A DNA stretch of 64,000 nt from Kordia algicida OT-1 (GTDB taxonomy: Bacteria; Bacteroidota; Bacteroidia; Flavobacteriales; Flavobacteriaceae): positions 3,757,339-3,821,338 of the forward strand of contig NZ_DS544873.1 of NCBI RefSeq assembly GCF_000154725.1. The letters are read 5' to 3'. The notes under the pieces were generated by a model. It made no database searches. It saw only the letters and a program-made list of their open reading frames with translations, and had not been told where the DNA came from. Shown here in pieces: positions 34,741-43,745 of this stretch. Both the position numbers and the translations under genes were made by a program. Every line of letters starts with the position of its first letter. The stretch's first letter is position 1.

Positions 34741-35991
34741 ATGGAATTAAAGCGAGTTGTAGTTACAGGTTTGGGAGCATTAACCCCAATCGGAAATACA
34801 GTTGAAGAATATTGGGACGCACTGATCGCTGGTAAAAGCGGAGCCGCTCCAGTTACACATTTTGATCCAGAAAAGTTTAAAACAAAATTTGCCTGCGAGG
34901 TTAAAAATTTTGAAGTTACCGATTTTATTCACCGCAGAGAAGCTAGAAGAATGGATAAGTTTTCGCAGTATGCAATGGTCGCTTCCGATGAAGCAATCGC
35001 AGACTCAAAACTTGATCTAGAAAGCATAAACAAATTAAGAGTTGGAGTTATTTGGGGTGCCGGAATTGGTGGACTGGAAACTTTTCAAGAAGAAGTTATC
35101 AACTATGCCAATGGTGACGGAACACCAAAATTTAACCCTTTCTTTATTCCAAAAATGATCGCAGATATTGCTCCTGGAAATATTTCCATTAAATATGGAT
35201 TTATGGGACCAAATTATACTACTGTATCTGCATGTGCATCATCAGCAAACGCTATGATTGATGCATTAAACAATATTAGATTAGGACATTGTGACGTAAT
35301 TGTTACGGGTGGAAGTGAAGCCGCAGTAACCATTGCAGGAATGGGTGGTTTTAACGCCATGCATGCCATGTCTACACGAAACGATGATCCAAAAAGTGCT
35401 TCGAGACCATTTGATGCAAATCGTGATGGATTTGTACTTGGAGAAGGAGCTGGTGCTATCGTACTTGAAGAATACGAGCATGCAAAAGCAAGAGGCGCAA
35501 AAATATATGCTGAGGTCGTTGGTGGCGGATTATCATCTGATGCTTACCACATGACAGCACCACATCCTGATGGAATTGGCGTGATTGCTGTAATGAAAAA
35601 CTGCCTTCAAAATGCAGGAATGCAAGCAGAAGATGTAGATCATATCAACACACACGGAACATCAACTCCACTAGGAGATGTAGCAGAGCTAAAAGCCATT
35701 ACAGAAGTATTTGGTGAGCATGCTAAAAATATAAATATCAACTCTACCAAGTCCATGACTGGGCATTTGTTGGGAGCCGCTGGAGCAATTGAAGCTATTG
35801 CCTCTATTCTTGCCATTGAGCACGGAATTGTTCCGCCAACCATCAATCATTCTACAGTAGATGAAAATATTGACCCAAGTTTAAATTTAACGTTAAATAA
35901 ACCTCAAAAACGAGATGTAAAAGTTGCCATGAGTAACACCTTCGGTTTTGGCGGTCATAATGCTTGTGTATTATTTAAAAAGTTAGATTAA
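34741..35991 (+). CDS. fabF: Beta-ketoacyl-ACP synthase II FabF
   Basis: Condensing enzyme of 416 aa in fatty-acid elongation. Catalytic Cys165 is in VSACASSANA, and the two His residues are in INTHGTSTPLGD and STKSMTGHLLGAAGA. Length and opening KRVVVTGLGALTPIGNT match FabF. It lies 4 nt before rnc and is probably cotranscribed with it. The acpP-fabF hairpin precedes it. Confidence 0.96.
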   Translation: MELKRVVVTGLGALTPIGNTVEEYWDALIAGKSGAAPVTHFDPEKFKTKFACEVKNFEVTDFIHRREARRMDKFSQYAMVASDEAIADSKLDLESINKLRVGVIWGAGIGGLETFQEEVINYANGDGTPKFNPFFIPKMIADIAPGNISIKYGFMGPNYTTVSACASSANAMIDALNNIRLGHCDVIVTGGSEAAVTIAGMGGFNAMHAMSTRNDDPKSASRPFDANRDGFVLGEGAGAIVLEEYEHAKARGAKIYAEVVGGGLSSDAYHMTAPHPDGIGVIAVMKNCLQNAGMQAEDVDHINTHGTSTPLGDVAELKAITEVFGEHAKNININSTKSMTGHLLGAAGAIEAIASILAIEHGIVPPTINHSTVDENIDPSLNLTLNKPQKRDVKVAMSNTFGFGGHNACVLFKKLD

Positions 35992-35995
35992 TCCA

Positions 35996-36730
35996 ATGAA
36001 CTTTGTTCGCAAAATATTAAAATCCCGATCTGAAAAAGATGGGGCTTTTTTTGCTGAACTTGAAGATATTCTCGGATTCAAAACCAAAAGAAAGAAAATC
36101 TATAAGAAAGCCTTTACGCATCGTTCTATGAACAAGAAAGATGCGAAGGGAAATTCAGTCAACTACGAGCGACTAGAGTTTTTGGGTGATGCAATGTTAA
36201 GTAGCGTTATATCTGCCTATCTTTTTACGGAAGTACCTTCGGGAAATGAAGGATATTTGACCAAAATGCGTTCTAAAATTGTGAGTCGCGAGCATTTAAA
36301 TGAACTTGGACGCGATTTAAAACTGATCGATTTAGTACAATCACGCATTCCAAAAGATAACTTTGGTGAAAATATACATGGAAACTTATTTGAAGCATTA
36401 ATTGGCGCAATTTTTTTAGACAAAGGCTATAAATATTGTGAACGCTTTATTCACTACCGTGTAATTTCTCCATATGTAGATATTGAACGATTAGAAGGCA
36501 AAGTAATCAGTTACAAAAGCTTGTTGATAGAATGGTGTCAAAAAGAAAAGAAAAACTTCAAATACGATGTATATGAAGATACAGGAAATGATGAATTAAA
36601 ACACTTTGCCGTAAAACTTTTTATTGACAATCGTGTAGTTGGAAAAGCACGTGCCACTTCCAAAAAGAAAGCCGAAGAAAAAGCTTCAAAACGCGCTTAT
36701 TTTGCTTTTCAAAAACAAATTTCTACCTAA
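35996..36730 (+). CDS. rnc: Ribonuclease III
   Basis: 244-aa double-strand-specific RNase. The signature ERLEFLGDAML sits near residue 60, the second acidic cluster is in LFEALIGAIFLDKGY, and a C-terminal dsRNA-binding domain spans about 165-242, ending in the basic KKKAEEKASKRAYF segment. It processes rRNA precursors and structured mRNA. The start lies 4 nt after fabF. Confidence 0.95.
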   Translation: MNFVRKILKSRSEKDGAFFAELEDILGFKTKRKKIYKKAFTHRSMNKKDAKGNSVNYERLEFLGDAMLSSVISAYLFTEVPSGNEGYLTKMRSKIVSREHLNELGRDLKLIDLVQSRIPKDNFGENIHGNLFEALIGAIFLDKGYKYCERFIHYRVISPYVDIERLEGKVISYKSLLIEWCQKEKKNFKYDVYEDTGNDELKHFAVKLFIDNRVVGKARATSKKKAEEKASKRAYFAFQKQIST

Positions 36731-36891
36731 AAATTACTTGTACATCACTTGATTTTGCTTCAATTTTCGCAATAATCTTCTCTTATTTTACGATTTCTAA
36801 AAAAGATTGCATCAGCTATAACGTTTTCGTTGCGAAATCTTTAGAAACATTACCAAAAATTAACCTTTATGTATGCATTAAATCATATATT

Positions 36892-36899
36892 TACATTTG
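36892..36899 (+). promoter_or_regulatory. -7 element of the IPExxxVDY-pyk operon
   Basis: TACATTTG, 15 nt before the ATG at 36915. It supports that ATG over the upstream TTG at 36897, which overlaps the element. Confidence 0.5.
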
Positions 36900-36914
36900 T
36901 TAAAAATAAGATTT

Positions 36915-37400
36915 ATGGCAGTTCATAAACTCTTTGAGGATGATTTTGAAGAAGATAACTATACGCTCATAGCAATTCATTGCTCCACAGAAGATTATCG
37001 ATTGGCGTATCTGTTAAATACCAATCTCAACCTAAAATTAGCAAGAAAACGGGAAGATTTAGACTATAATTATATGGAAGCTTCTTTCTCAATATACGAA
37101 TGGAATGATGAAGAAAACTGTGTAACTTGGAATTTGGTTGCCAATACCAGTAAAATGGAAGTAGAACAAACGGCAAGTGCTGGTTCATTATTTTCAGATC
37201 AACAAGGAAAACGAACGGTTTCAAAATACTTGATTCCTGAACGAAAAAGAGTTGATTATTTCATTAAAATATCTAGCGAAAGCTATATAAAATCTTCCAA
37301 AATTATCGTGTCTAAAATAAATGCCATTGCAGAAGTAATTACTGCATATTCATTGAACCCAAATCAACTAAAATCTAAGAACAATTTAATTTTTGAGTAA
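36915..37400 (+). CDS. IPExxxVDY-family protein
   Basis: 161-aa protein of a family found mainly in Bacteroidota next to pyruvate kinase. The name-giving motif is seen in YLIPERKRVDYFIKI near residue 112. Cytoplasmic, no membrane segment. Its stop overlaps the pyk start by one base (TAATG), implying translational coupling. Function unknown; the constant link to pyk suggests a role tied to glycolysis, but that is inference. Confidence 0.85.
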   Translation: MAVHKLFEDDFEEDNYTLIAIHCSTEDYRLAYLLNTNLNLKLARKREDLDYNYMEASFSIYEWNDEENCVTWNLVANTSKMEVEQTASAGSLFSDQQGKRTVSKYLIPERKRVDYFIKISSESYIKSSKIIVSKINAIAEVITAYSLNPNQLKSKNNLIFE

Positions 37401-38830
37401 TGCCAAAAAGAAAAAAGACGAAAATAGTAGCTACGCTTGGACCTGCATCAGGATCAAGAGAAACCATTAAAGAAATGATAGCGCAAGGAGTAGATGTATT
37501 TCGCATCAACTTTTCGCACGCCAACTATGAAGATGTAAAAGAACGTATTGCTATCATTAGAGATTTAAGTGAAAAGCATGGTTATAATACTTCAATATTA
37601 GCCGATTTACAAGGTCCGAAATTAAGAGTCGGAATCATGTCTGAAGATGTAATTGTAGAACCAGGCGATCAAATAAAATTCTGTACAGGGAAAGAATTTA
37701 AAGGGACATCAAAAAAGGTGTACATGAATTATGAAAACTTCCCAAGAGATGTAAAAGCAGGAGAACGTATCCTTTTAGATGATGGAAAATTAATTTTTGA
37801 AGTTGTTGAAAGTGATGGAAAACAAGAAGTTACCGCCAAAGTAATTCAAGGTGGACCATTAAAATCTAAAAAAGGAGTCAATCTTCCAAACACAGATATT
37901 TCGTTGCCTGCATTAACGGAAAAAGATGTAAACGATGCTATTTTTGCTATAGGACAAGAAGTAGATTGGATAGCACTTTCATTCGTACGTCACAGTCAGG
38001 ATTTAATGGATTTACAAGCCATTATCAATGAACACTCAGAACATAAAATTCCAATTATTGCCAAAATTGAAAAGCCAGAAGCAGTCGCAAATATTGATAA
38101 AATTGTAGCTTATTGTGATGGTTTAATGGTAGCACGAGGTGATCTTGGAGTAGAAGTTCCTGCCCAAGAAGTTCCGTTAATTCAAAAACAATTGGTATTG
38201 CGCGCCAAAAAAGCTCGAATTCCTGTAATTATTGCTACACAAATGATGGAAACAATGATTACAAGCTTAACGCCAACAAGAGCTGAGGTAAATGACGTAG
38301 CAAACTCTGTAATGGATGGCGCTGATGCCGTAATGTTATCGGGAGAAACATCTGTAGGGAAATATCCTGTACAAGTGATTCAGCAAATGACAAAAATCAT
38401 TAAAAGCGTAGAAGATTCTCCGTTAATTAATGTACCAGAAGAACCACCACACATTCGTACAAAACGCTATATTACAAAATCAGTATGCTATCACGCATCG
38501 CACATGGCTAACGAAATTGAAGCCAAAGCAATTTGTACCTTAACCAATAGTGGATATACAGCATTTCAAATTTCTGCGTGGCGACCAGCTTCACACATCT
38601 TAGTATTTACATCCAACAAAAGAATTTTGACACAATTAAACTTACTTTGGGGCGTAAAAGCATTCTTTTATGACAAATTTGTAAGTACAGATGATACTGT
38701 TGAAGATGTAAATCAAATAGCAAAAGACAAAAAATTTGTCAAAAAAGGTGACATGCTTATCAACCTAGCAGCAATGCCAATTACCGACAAAGGAATGGTA
38801 AATACCTTGCGTGTTTCTTTGATCGAATAA
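37400..38830 (+). CDS. pyk: Pyruvate kinase
   Basis: Glycolytic enzyme of 476 aa that converts phosphoenolpyruvate and ADP to pyruvate and ATP. Motifs include KIVATLGPASGSRE at the N-terminus, FRINFSHA, the active-site IIAKIEKPEAVANID, and MVARGDLGVEVP. The C-terminal regulatory domain is complete. It overlaps the IPExxxVDY gene by one base and is followed by an intrinsic terminator. Confidence 0.97.
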   Translation: MPKRKKTKIVATLGPASGSRETIKEMIAQGVDVFRINFSHANYEDVKERIAIIRDLSEKHGYNTSILADLQGPKLRVGIMSEDVIVEPGDQIKFCTGKEFKGTSKKVYMNYENFPRDVKAGERILLDDGKLIFEVVESDGKQEVTAKVIQGGPLKSKKGVNLPNTDISLPALTEKDVNDAIFAIGQEVDWIALSFVRHSQDLMDLQAIINEHSEHKIPIIAKIEKPEAVANIDKIVAYCDGLMVARGDLGVEVPAQEVPLIQKQLVLRAKKARIPVIIATQMMETMITSLTPTRAEVNDVANSVMDGADAVMLSGETSVGKYPVQVIQQMTKIIKSVEDSPLINVPEEPPHIRTKRYITKSVCYHASHMANEIEAKAICTLTNSGYTAFQISAWRPASHILVFTSNKRILTQLNLLWGVKAFFYDKFVSTDDTVEDVNQIAKDKKFVKKGDMLINLAAMPITDKGMVNTLRVSLIE

Positions 38831-38860
38831 AAAAATGACAAAAAATTTATAGATTGCAAC

Positions 38861-38900
38861 AATATGCTTTAGTACGTTAAGTATTGAAGCATATTTTTTT
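38861..38900 (+). terminator. Intrinsic terminator of pyk
   Basis: Perfect AATATGCTT / AAGCATATT stem, 17-nt loop, then a T-run. Confidence 0.85.
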
Positions 38901-38919
38901 AATAAAAAATAAATAGTAC

Positions 38920-39597
38920 ATGGCTGAAGACTTTTTAATTGGTGTCGGAAAAGACAATCGAGAACACCATAATAATCGATCAGATCAATCGCAACCACCA
39001 CCAAAACCACCGAGAAACAACAATGGTGATGATATTAAATCAAAAGGCAAAAAACAAGCTTTAAAAGGTTGTGGCATTGGTTGTTTGGCGCTGATTGTCA
39101 TTTTTGTTGGACTTTCCTTTTGGTTAGGTTCAAGTTTGGAAGATGAAGAATCTAAAGATTTGCGAATCAGTTATTTAAAACAGGATATGAAACGATTAAC
39201 GGCAAATTTAACCGAAAAAGACTCGTTGTCACAATTCGTAAAACTATGTTTGGACATTGGCGTTTCTGAAGAAAACGAATTAAATAAAGACGCTTTCAAA
39301 TATTTTACACGTCGTAACGGAAACAAACTCCTTATCATTGTTGAAATTAGAGACATGCAAGACATAGAAGCTTCTACCCGAAAAGGTATTGTTGAAATTA
39401 TTGAAGAATGTTTTTCATACTCGGGAGAAGACGAAAATCCTATTGACGAATATTATATTTGTATTGAAGGAAAATGGAATACTTTGTTGGTAAAAACACC
39501 GTATAAATCTGACCTTGGCGGAAGATTTGCTGATGAAAAACTACTATTGCCATTTTATGACGAATACGTAAAAGACAGTTTACCTAGTTTAGAATAA
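38920..39597 (+). CDS. Hypothetical single-pass membrane protein (225 aa)
   Basis: A hydrophilic N-terminus (Q/P/N-rich, about residues 15-40) leads to KGCGIGCLALIVIFVGLSFW at about 48-68, a single membrane helix with Cys and Gly at its start. A charged C-terminal domain of about 155 residues follows. No signal peptide, so it is probably N-in. It lies after the pyk terminator and just before the broken phosphatase gene. No family recognised and function unknown. Confidence 0.65.
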   Translation: MAEDFLIGVGKDNREHHNNRSDQSQPPPKPPRNNNGDDIKSKGKKQALKGCGIGCLALIVIFVGLSFWLGSSLEDEESKDLRISYLKQDMKRLTANLTEKDSLSQFVKLCLDIGVSEENELNKDAFKYFTRRNGNKLLIIVEIRDMQDIEASTRKGIVEIIEECFSYSGEDENPIDEYYICIEGKWNTLLVKTPYKSDLGGRFADEKLLLPFYDEYVKDSLPSLE

Positions 39598-39606
39598 AAT
39601 AACATC

Positions 39607-39747
39607 ATGATTTTTCAAACATTACAACACAACATTGCAGCACTCGCACAGAAATTTGACACAATTTCTTCCGATAGAAAAGCACAACTAGAAACACTAT
39701 CTGCGTACATTGAAAAAAATACAGCGCTCAAAAAACTCCAAAATTGA
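39607..39747 (+). pseudogene. 5' fragment of a protein-tyrosine-phosphatase gene split by a frameshift
   Basis: An ATG at 39607 opens a 46-codon frame that ends at 39745-39747. Its first 37 residues (ending AYIEK) look like the helical N-terminal part of the Bacteroidota protein-tyrosine-phosphatase/ArsC-like family. In the A7 run at 39713-39719, one extra A would continue the protein as K-K-Y-S-A-Q-K-T-P-K into LIVICTHNSRRSH, giving an intact protein of about 206 aa. Possible readings: inactivating one-base deletion, sequencing error, or rescue by slippage. The run forms A-AAA-AAT, compatible with -1 slippage. Confidence 0.7.
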
Positions 39748-40226
39748 TCGTAATTTGTACGCACAACTCCAGAAGAAGTCACTTGGGACAATTATGGTTA
39801 GCCTTGGCGGCAGATTATTACAAATTGCCAACAATTGAAACGTTTTCCGGAGGAACAGAAGCAACACTATTTCACCCGAACGCAATTGCGGCGGTAAAAC
39901 GAGTAGGTTTTGAAGTGAGCATTGAAGCACAAGCCAAAAATCCAATCTACAACATTCAGTGGAAAGCAAATCAAGAACCATATCAGGCATTTTCAAAACG
40001 TTTTGAAGAAGCACCAAATCCTACACAAGAATTTGCGGCAATTATGGTATGTACTGAAGCCGACGAAGGTTGTCCTTTTGTGTCAGGAACAGATTTTAGA
40101 ATTGCATTACCATTTGAAGACCCGAAAGCATTTGACGGAACACCACAAGAAGAAGAAAAATATGATGAACGTTGCCGACAAATAGGAACGGAAATGTTAT
40201 ATGTAATGTCGAAAGTTTCGAAGTAA
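39744..40226 (+). CDS. Low-molecular-weight protein-tyrosine-phosphatase/arsenate-reductase-like, catalytic part of a frameshifted gene
   Basis: 160 aa readable from a TTG. The catalytic loop CTHNSRRS (C-x5-R-S) begins at residue 5, as in LMW phosphatases and ArsC-type arsenate reductases. The start is unusually close to the active site: the family normally has about 40 more residues before it, and these are present in another frame upstream (39607-39747). The gene therefore looks like one protein broken by a single-base slip in an A7 run. Activity depends on slippage or on whether the assembly is right. It acts in the cytoplasm, probably on phosphotyrosine or arsenate. Confidence 0.75.
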   Translation: MIVICTHNSRRSHLGQLWLALAADYYKLPTIETFSGGTEATLFHPNAIAAVKRVGFEVSIEAQAKNPIYNIQWKANQEPYQAFSKRFEEAPNPTQEFAAIMVCTEADEGCPFVSGTDFRIALPFEDPKAFDGTPQEEEKYDERCRQIGTEMLYVMSKVSK

Positions 40227-40276
40227 ACTAAAAGATTAAAAACTCAAGCAAGAAAAGCATTGACACAATAAAAAAA

Positions 40277-40399
40277 CGTCACTTCGAGTATTTTTCTGAA
40301 AGAAAAATGTATCGAGAAGTACTATGAAACGGATCAATTCAAATCATTTCTCGATACATTTTATCTTCATTCTATTGCGATAAAACACTCGAAATGACG
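40277..40399. repeat. Nested palindromic element, copy 1
   Basis: Outer arms CGTCACTTCGAGT (40277-40289) and ACTCGAAATGACG (40387-40399) pair at 12 of 13 positions. Inner arms AAAATGTATCGAGAA (40304-40318) and TTCTCGATACATTTT (40348-40362) pair perfectly over 15. It forms a two-tier hairpin of 123 bp without a coding frame. A second copy lies at 47499-47635. Confidence 0.85.
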
Positions 40400-40424
40400 C
40401 TATTTTCCAAAAGTCAATACTGCG

Positions 40425-40565
40425 CGAAGCAAGTCTAAAATTCCAAAAGGCAAAGCCGTGTCTAAAAGCGAAGCGATCTAAGAGATTCCTGCCTTCGCAG
40501 GAACAAGTCTAACAGCCACGGCGGTCCAAAAGCGAAGCGTGTCTAAAAAATTCAGCGTTAGCGTG
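40425..40565. repeat. Cluster of short GCGAAGCG/TCTAA units with a small hairpin
   Basis: Units such as GCGCGAAGCAAGTCTAA, AAAGCGAAGCGATCTAA and AAAGCGAAGCGTGTCTAA. It includes the perfect hairpin TTCCTGC-CTTC-GCAGGAA at 40486-40503, which recurs in variant form at 47191-47210. Confidence 0.75.
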
Positions 40566-40571
40566 ACCAAG

Positions 40572-41690
40572 TCAAAACTCAAACTTCAACTGTACTGAAA
40601 TGCTCTTTTTATCTTCCGTTTTTGAAGGTTTCTTATCTTTCTTATCCGTATTTAAATTGCTCAAAGAAATGCCAAGCAAACGCACAGAATCTTTCAATTT
40701 CTCTTGATACAATAATTCTTTTGCAGTTTCTAGAATCAAACTCTTATCAGCAATAAAATAGGCAATCGTTTTGCTACGCGTTTGTGTGGTAAAATCACTG
40801 TATTTAATCTTTAGTGTAACGGTTTTTCCAGAAATTGCATACTTTTTCAAACGTTTTTCCAGTTCGTTGGCAATATTTTCAAGCTTTTCCAACATAAAAA
40901 TTTCGCTGGTCAAATTATCAGAAAACGTACGTTCGGCACCAACCGATTTGGCAATTCTATTCGGTTTTACTTCACTTAGATGAATTCCTCTCACAACATT
41001 AAAATAGAACTTTCCTGATTTGCCAAAATGCTCCGTGAGAAAATCAACATCTTTTGTTTTCAAATCTTTTCCAGTAAAAATTCCTAGTTGATACATGCGT
41101 TCGGCAGTTACTTTTCCAACGCCGTAAAACTTTCTAATATCCAACGCTTCCAAAAAATCCAACACTTCTTCTGGTGGCACGGTTTTCTGTCCGTTAGGTT
41201 TGTTGTAATCGCTCGCAACTTTGGCAATGAATTTATTAATGGAAATTCCTGCGGAAGCAGTCAAACCAACATCTTTTAAAATCTTTGCACGAATTTCTTC
41301 AGCAATCAAAGACGCGCTCGGATTTCCTTTCTTATTCTTTGTGACGTCCAAATACGCTTCATCCAAAGACAACGGTTCTACCAAATCGGTATACTCATAA
41401 AAAATTTTCCGAATTTGGGTAGAAATTTCTTTATACCGATCAAATCGTGGACGCACAAAAATCAACTCAGGACAACGTTTCTTGGCTAAAAATCCGCTCA
41501 TCGCACTGCGCACACCAAACTTTCTAGCTTCATAACTAGCAGCACTCACCACACCACGTTTTGCGCCACCACCAACTGCCAACGGTTTTCCTTTCAACTC
41601 AGGATTATCTAGCTGTTCTACAGAAGCATAAAACGCATCCATATCTACATGAATAATTTTTCGTAAAGGGAAATCGAAGTCCATATTCAA
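40572..41690 (-). CDS. dinB: DNA polymerase IV (Y-family)
   Basis: Translesion polymerase of 372 aa. HVDMDAFYASVEQ near residue 14 carries the first catalytic Asp residues, and SLDEAYLDVT holds the second Asp-Glu pair. The helix-hairpin-helix region (FYGVGKVTAERMYQLGI) and the little-finger domain follow. The last residues, QLKFEF, may be a beta-clamp-binding tail. ATG at 41690 or 41684. It diverges from the CYTH gene across a 35-bp spacer. Confidence 0.94.
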   Translation of the reverse strand: MNMDFDFPLRKIIHVDMDAFYASVEQLDNPELKGKPLAVGGGAKRGVVSAASYEARKFGVRSAMSGFLAKKRCPELIFVRPRFDRYKEISTQIRKIFYEYTDLVEPLSLDEAYLDVTKNKKGNPSASLIAEEIRAKILKDVGLTASAGISINKFIAKVASDYNKPNGQKTVPPEEVLDFLEALDIRKFYGVGKVTAERMYQLGIFTGKDLKTKDVDFLTEHFGKSGKFYFNVVRGIHLSEVKPNRIAKSVGAERTFSDNLTSEIFMLEKLENIANELEKRLKKYAISGKTVTLKIKYSDFTTQTRSKTIAYFIADKSLILETAKELLYQEKLKDSVRLLGISLSNLNTDKKDKKPSKTEDKKSISVQLKFEF

Positions 41691-41725
41691 AATTATAATA
41701 TCTTTAGCAGTCTATAACAGTATTT

Positions 41726-42202
41726 ATGCAAGAAATAGAACGAAAATTTCTGGTAAACAACTTAAAATTCAAAGAAGAAGCCGTAAGTTCTTTCGAAATT
41801 GCGCAAGGTTTTCTCAATACACATGCCGAACGCACCGTACGAATTCGCATCAAAGGAAACCAAGGATTTCTAACGATCAAAGGAAAATCGAACGAAAGTG
41901 GTACAAGTCGTTTTGAATGGGAAACGGAAATTTCAATAGCAGAAGCTAAACAACTATTGAAACTCTGTGAAAAAGGCATCATTGAAAAAAAACGATATAA
42001 CATTCCATCTGGAAATCATACATTTGAAGTAGACGAATTTTTTGGTGACAACGAAGGACTCATCATCGCGGAAGTAGAATTACAACACGAAAACGAAGCA
42101 TTCAACAAACCTGATTGGCTCGGAAAAGAAGTCACAGGACAAACACCATATTACAACTCACAACTAAGTAAAAAACCTTATAAAACCTGGAATCATGAAT
42201 AA
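41726..42202 (+). CDS. CYTH-domain protein (triphosphate tunnel metalloenzyme)
   Basis: 158-aa protein with the defining N-terminal ExExK motif (E3-x-E5-x-K7 in QEIERKF) and the conserved RTVRIRIKG and TIKGK strands of the tunnel fold. Such enzymes hydrolyse inorganic triphosphate or thiamine triphosphate, and some are adenylate cyclases. The substrate is not determined by sequence alone. Its end overlaps the following YciI-like lipoprotein gene by 8 nt. Confidence 0.9.
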   Translation: MQEIERKFLVNNLKFKEEAVSSFEIAQGFLNTHAERTVRIRIKGNQGFLTIKGKSNESGTSRFEWETEISIAEAKQLLKLCEKGIIEKKRYNIPSGNHTFEVDEFFGDNEGLIIAEVELQHENEAFNKPDWLGKEVTGQTPYYNSQLSKKPYKTWNHE

Positions 42203-42698
42203 ATATTTTTATATCCTATTAATGGCGATCTGCTGTTTTTCATGTGGAAATTCAAATGAAACAAACAAGCAAGAAGATCAAACTGTAACGAAGCAAGAAA
42301 AACCTAAAAAATCACCGCTCGAAATTAAAAAAGAACTCGTTGCCAAAGGTTACAAAATCATCGATTACGTAGATCAAAACACCAAAGACACGGTGTTGAT
42401 GCAGGAATACTTCATGGCTTTTCTAAAAAGAGGGAAAAATCGTTCGCATAGCAAAAAAGAAGCAGACAGTTTGCAACGTTTACACTTAGATCATTTGGGT
42501 AAAATGTACAAACTTGGCTATGCAGATATTTCTGGACCATTTGGCGATTTGGGTGAAATTCGCGGTGTTACCATTTACAACGTTCCTAATATTGAAATGG
42601 CAGACAGTTTGGCAAATGCAGATCCATCGGTAAAAGCGGGACGACTGGAAATTGAAATTCATCCTTGGTGGGCAGCCAAAGGGTTTCCGTTGCGATAA
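42195..42698 (+). CDS. YciI-domain lipoprotein
   Basis: 167 aa. Signal peptide with lipobox CCFSC (lipid-modified Cys near residue 17), K/Q/E-rich linker to about residue 50, then a YciI-like ferredoxin-fold domain: YFMAFLKRGKNRSH, LQRLHLDHLGKMYKLGYADISG, and LEIEIHPWWAAKG at the end. YciI domains are of uncertain function; a periplasmic lipid-anchored version is less common than the cytoplasmic type. It overlaps the CYTH gene by 8 nt, so the two are coupled. Confidence 0.78.
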   Translation: MNKYFYILLMAICCFSCGNSNETNKQEDQTVTKQEKPKKSPLEIKKELVAKGYKIIDYVDQNTKDTVLMQEYFMAFLKRGKNRSHSKKEADSLQRLHLDHLGKMYKLGYADISGPFGDLGEIRGVTIYNVPNIEMADSLANADPSVKAGRLEIEIHPWWAAKGFPLR

Positions 42699-42770
42699 CA
42701 CAATCAAAGATATAAGCATCTTATAAATTACCAAACGAAGAATGCTGAGCGAAGCCGAAGCATACGCAAT

Positions 42771-43658
42771 ATGATAAAAAAACTATGTTTCTATCTCAAA
42801 AGAAGCTTGCAAATATTTCTTTGCATCGTCATCATTTTGCGCTTTACCATCAAAGATATGTTTCATATATCTTCGGTGATTTTTTATGGAACGCCGCTTC
42901 CGCTGATTGTACTCGGATTGTTAATTTTACTACTATTGGTAAAGGCTTCCGCCAGAAAATACTATGCGATATTCACGTTGGTATTGTTTGGGTTATGGTT
43001 GAAAAACAGTTACATCAATACAACCATTCAAGATACTTCGGAAGCGCTAGAAGTAGTTGTTTGGAATGCGTACCGAACGGAAAACTTTGAAGACGCATTT
43101 GAAGTCAATGGAAACTTGCCAGATGTCATGGTTTTAGTAGAATGTGATGCGCACGACTATCAAAAAATAAAAGAAAAATACAAAAACTACTACTTTGTCC
43201 TCAATGACGATTCTATTGGAATATTCTCAAAAACACCACTCAGAATTTACTATGATACCATTGAAAAAATAGGAACTAGAATGGTGCATTTCACAACAAA
43301 AAACATACATTTTTATGCGGTAGACATCTCTGCAAACGTTCGTTTTTTTCGAAAACCTGTGCCAAATTACATCGCTTCAAACATAAAAACAGAACAAAAA
43401 ACAGTCATTTTGGGCGACTTTAACATGCCATATGAGTCTCGATTTTTAAAAAATTTCAAAAAAAAATACCAACATGCATTTACGGAAAAAGGCAACGGAT
43501 TTCGCGAAACTTGGTTTTGGAACATTCCGCTACTTTCCCTAGATCATATCTGGGTTTCCAAAGATTTAGAAATTCTAAATGTTGAAAAAATTGCCAACTC
43601 AAAATCCGATCATTCCATGCTAAAAATGTATCTCAAAAATGACGTGGAGAAAAAATAA
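42771..43658 (+). CDS. Endonuclease/exonuclease/phosphatase-family membrane protein
   Basis: 295 aa with three N-terminal hydrophobic segments (about residues 10-25, 33-57, 64-77), then an EEP domain: VVVWNAYRTEN (Asn), DVMVLVECDAHD (Glu), TVILGDFNMP (Asp-x-Asn), SLDHIWVS and SDHSMLKM (catalytic Asp-His). The domain probably faces the periplasm and hydrolyses phosphodiesters in nucleic acid, lipid head groups or similar. All metal-binding residues appear intact. It ends 2 nt before a -33-like element of the next promoter. Confidence 0.87.
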   Translation: MIKKLCFYLKRSLQIFLCIVIILRFTIKDMFHISSVIFYGTPLPLIVLGLLILLLLVKASARKYYAIFTLVLFGLWLKNSYINTTIQDTSEALEVVVWNAYRTENFEDAFEVNGNLPDVMVLVECDAHDYQKIKEKYKNYYFVLNDDSIGIFSKTPLRIYYDTIEKIGTRMVHFTTKNIHFYAVDISANVRFFRKPVPNYIASNIKTEQKTVILGDFNMPYESRFLKNFKKKYQHAFTEKGNGFRETWFWNIPLLSLDHIWVSKDLEILNVEKIANSKSDHSMLKMYLKNDVEKK

Positions 43659-43659
43659 A

Positions 43660-43692
43660 TTTGGAAATTTAAAAAATGATCTTCTATATTTG
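43660..43692 (+). promoter_or_regulatory. Promoter of the RtcB/PrfH island leader
   Basis: TTTG (43660-43663), 21-nt spacer, TATATTTG (43685-43692): both Bacteroidota promoter elements at acceptable spacing. It starts right after the EEP-protein stop codon. Confidence 0.65.
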
Positions 43693-43745
43693 CAACCATC
43701 AAAACGTGACAAAACAAAAAACAAATTAGTAACAAAAACAAAAAA

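Larger units (their letters stand above)
40227..40571. other. Repeat-filled gap before dinB
   Basis: No gene. It contains a nested palindrome (40277-40399) and a cluster of short GCGAAGCG-type units (40425-40560), described separately. Confidence 0.7.
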
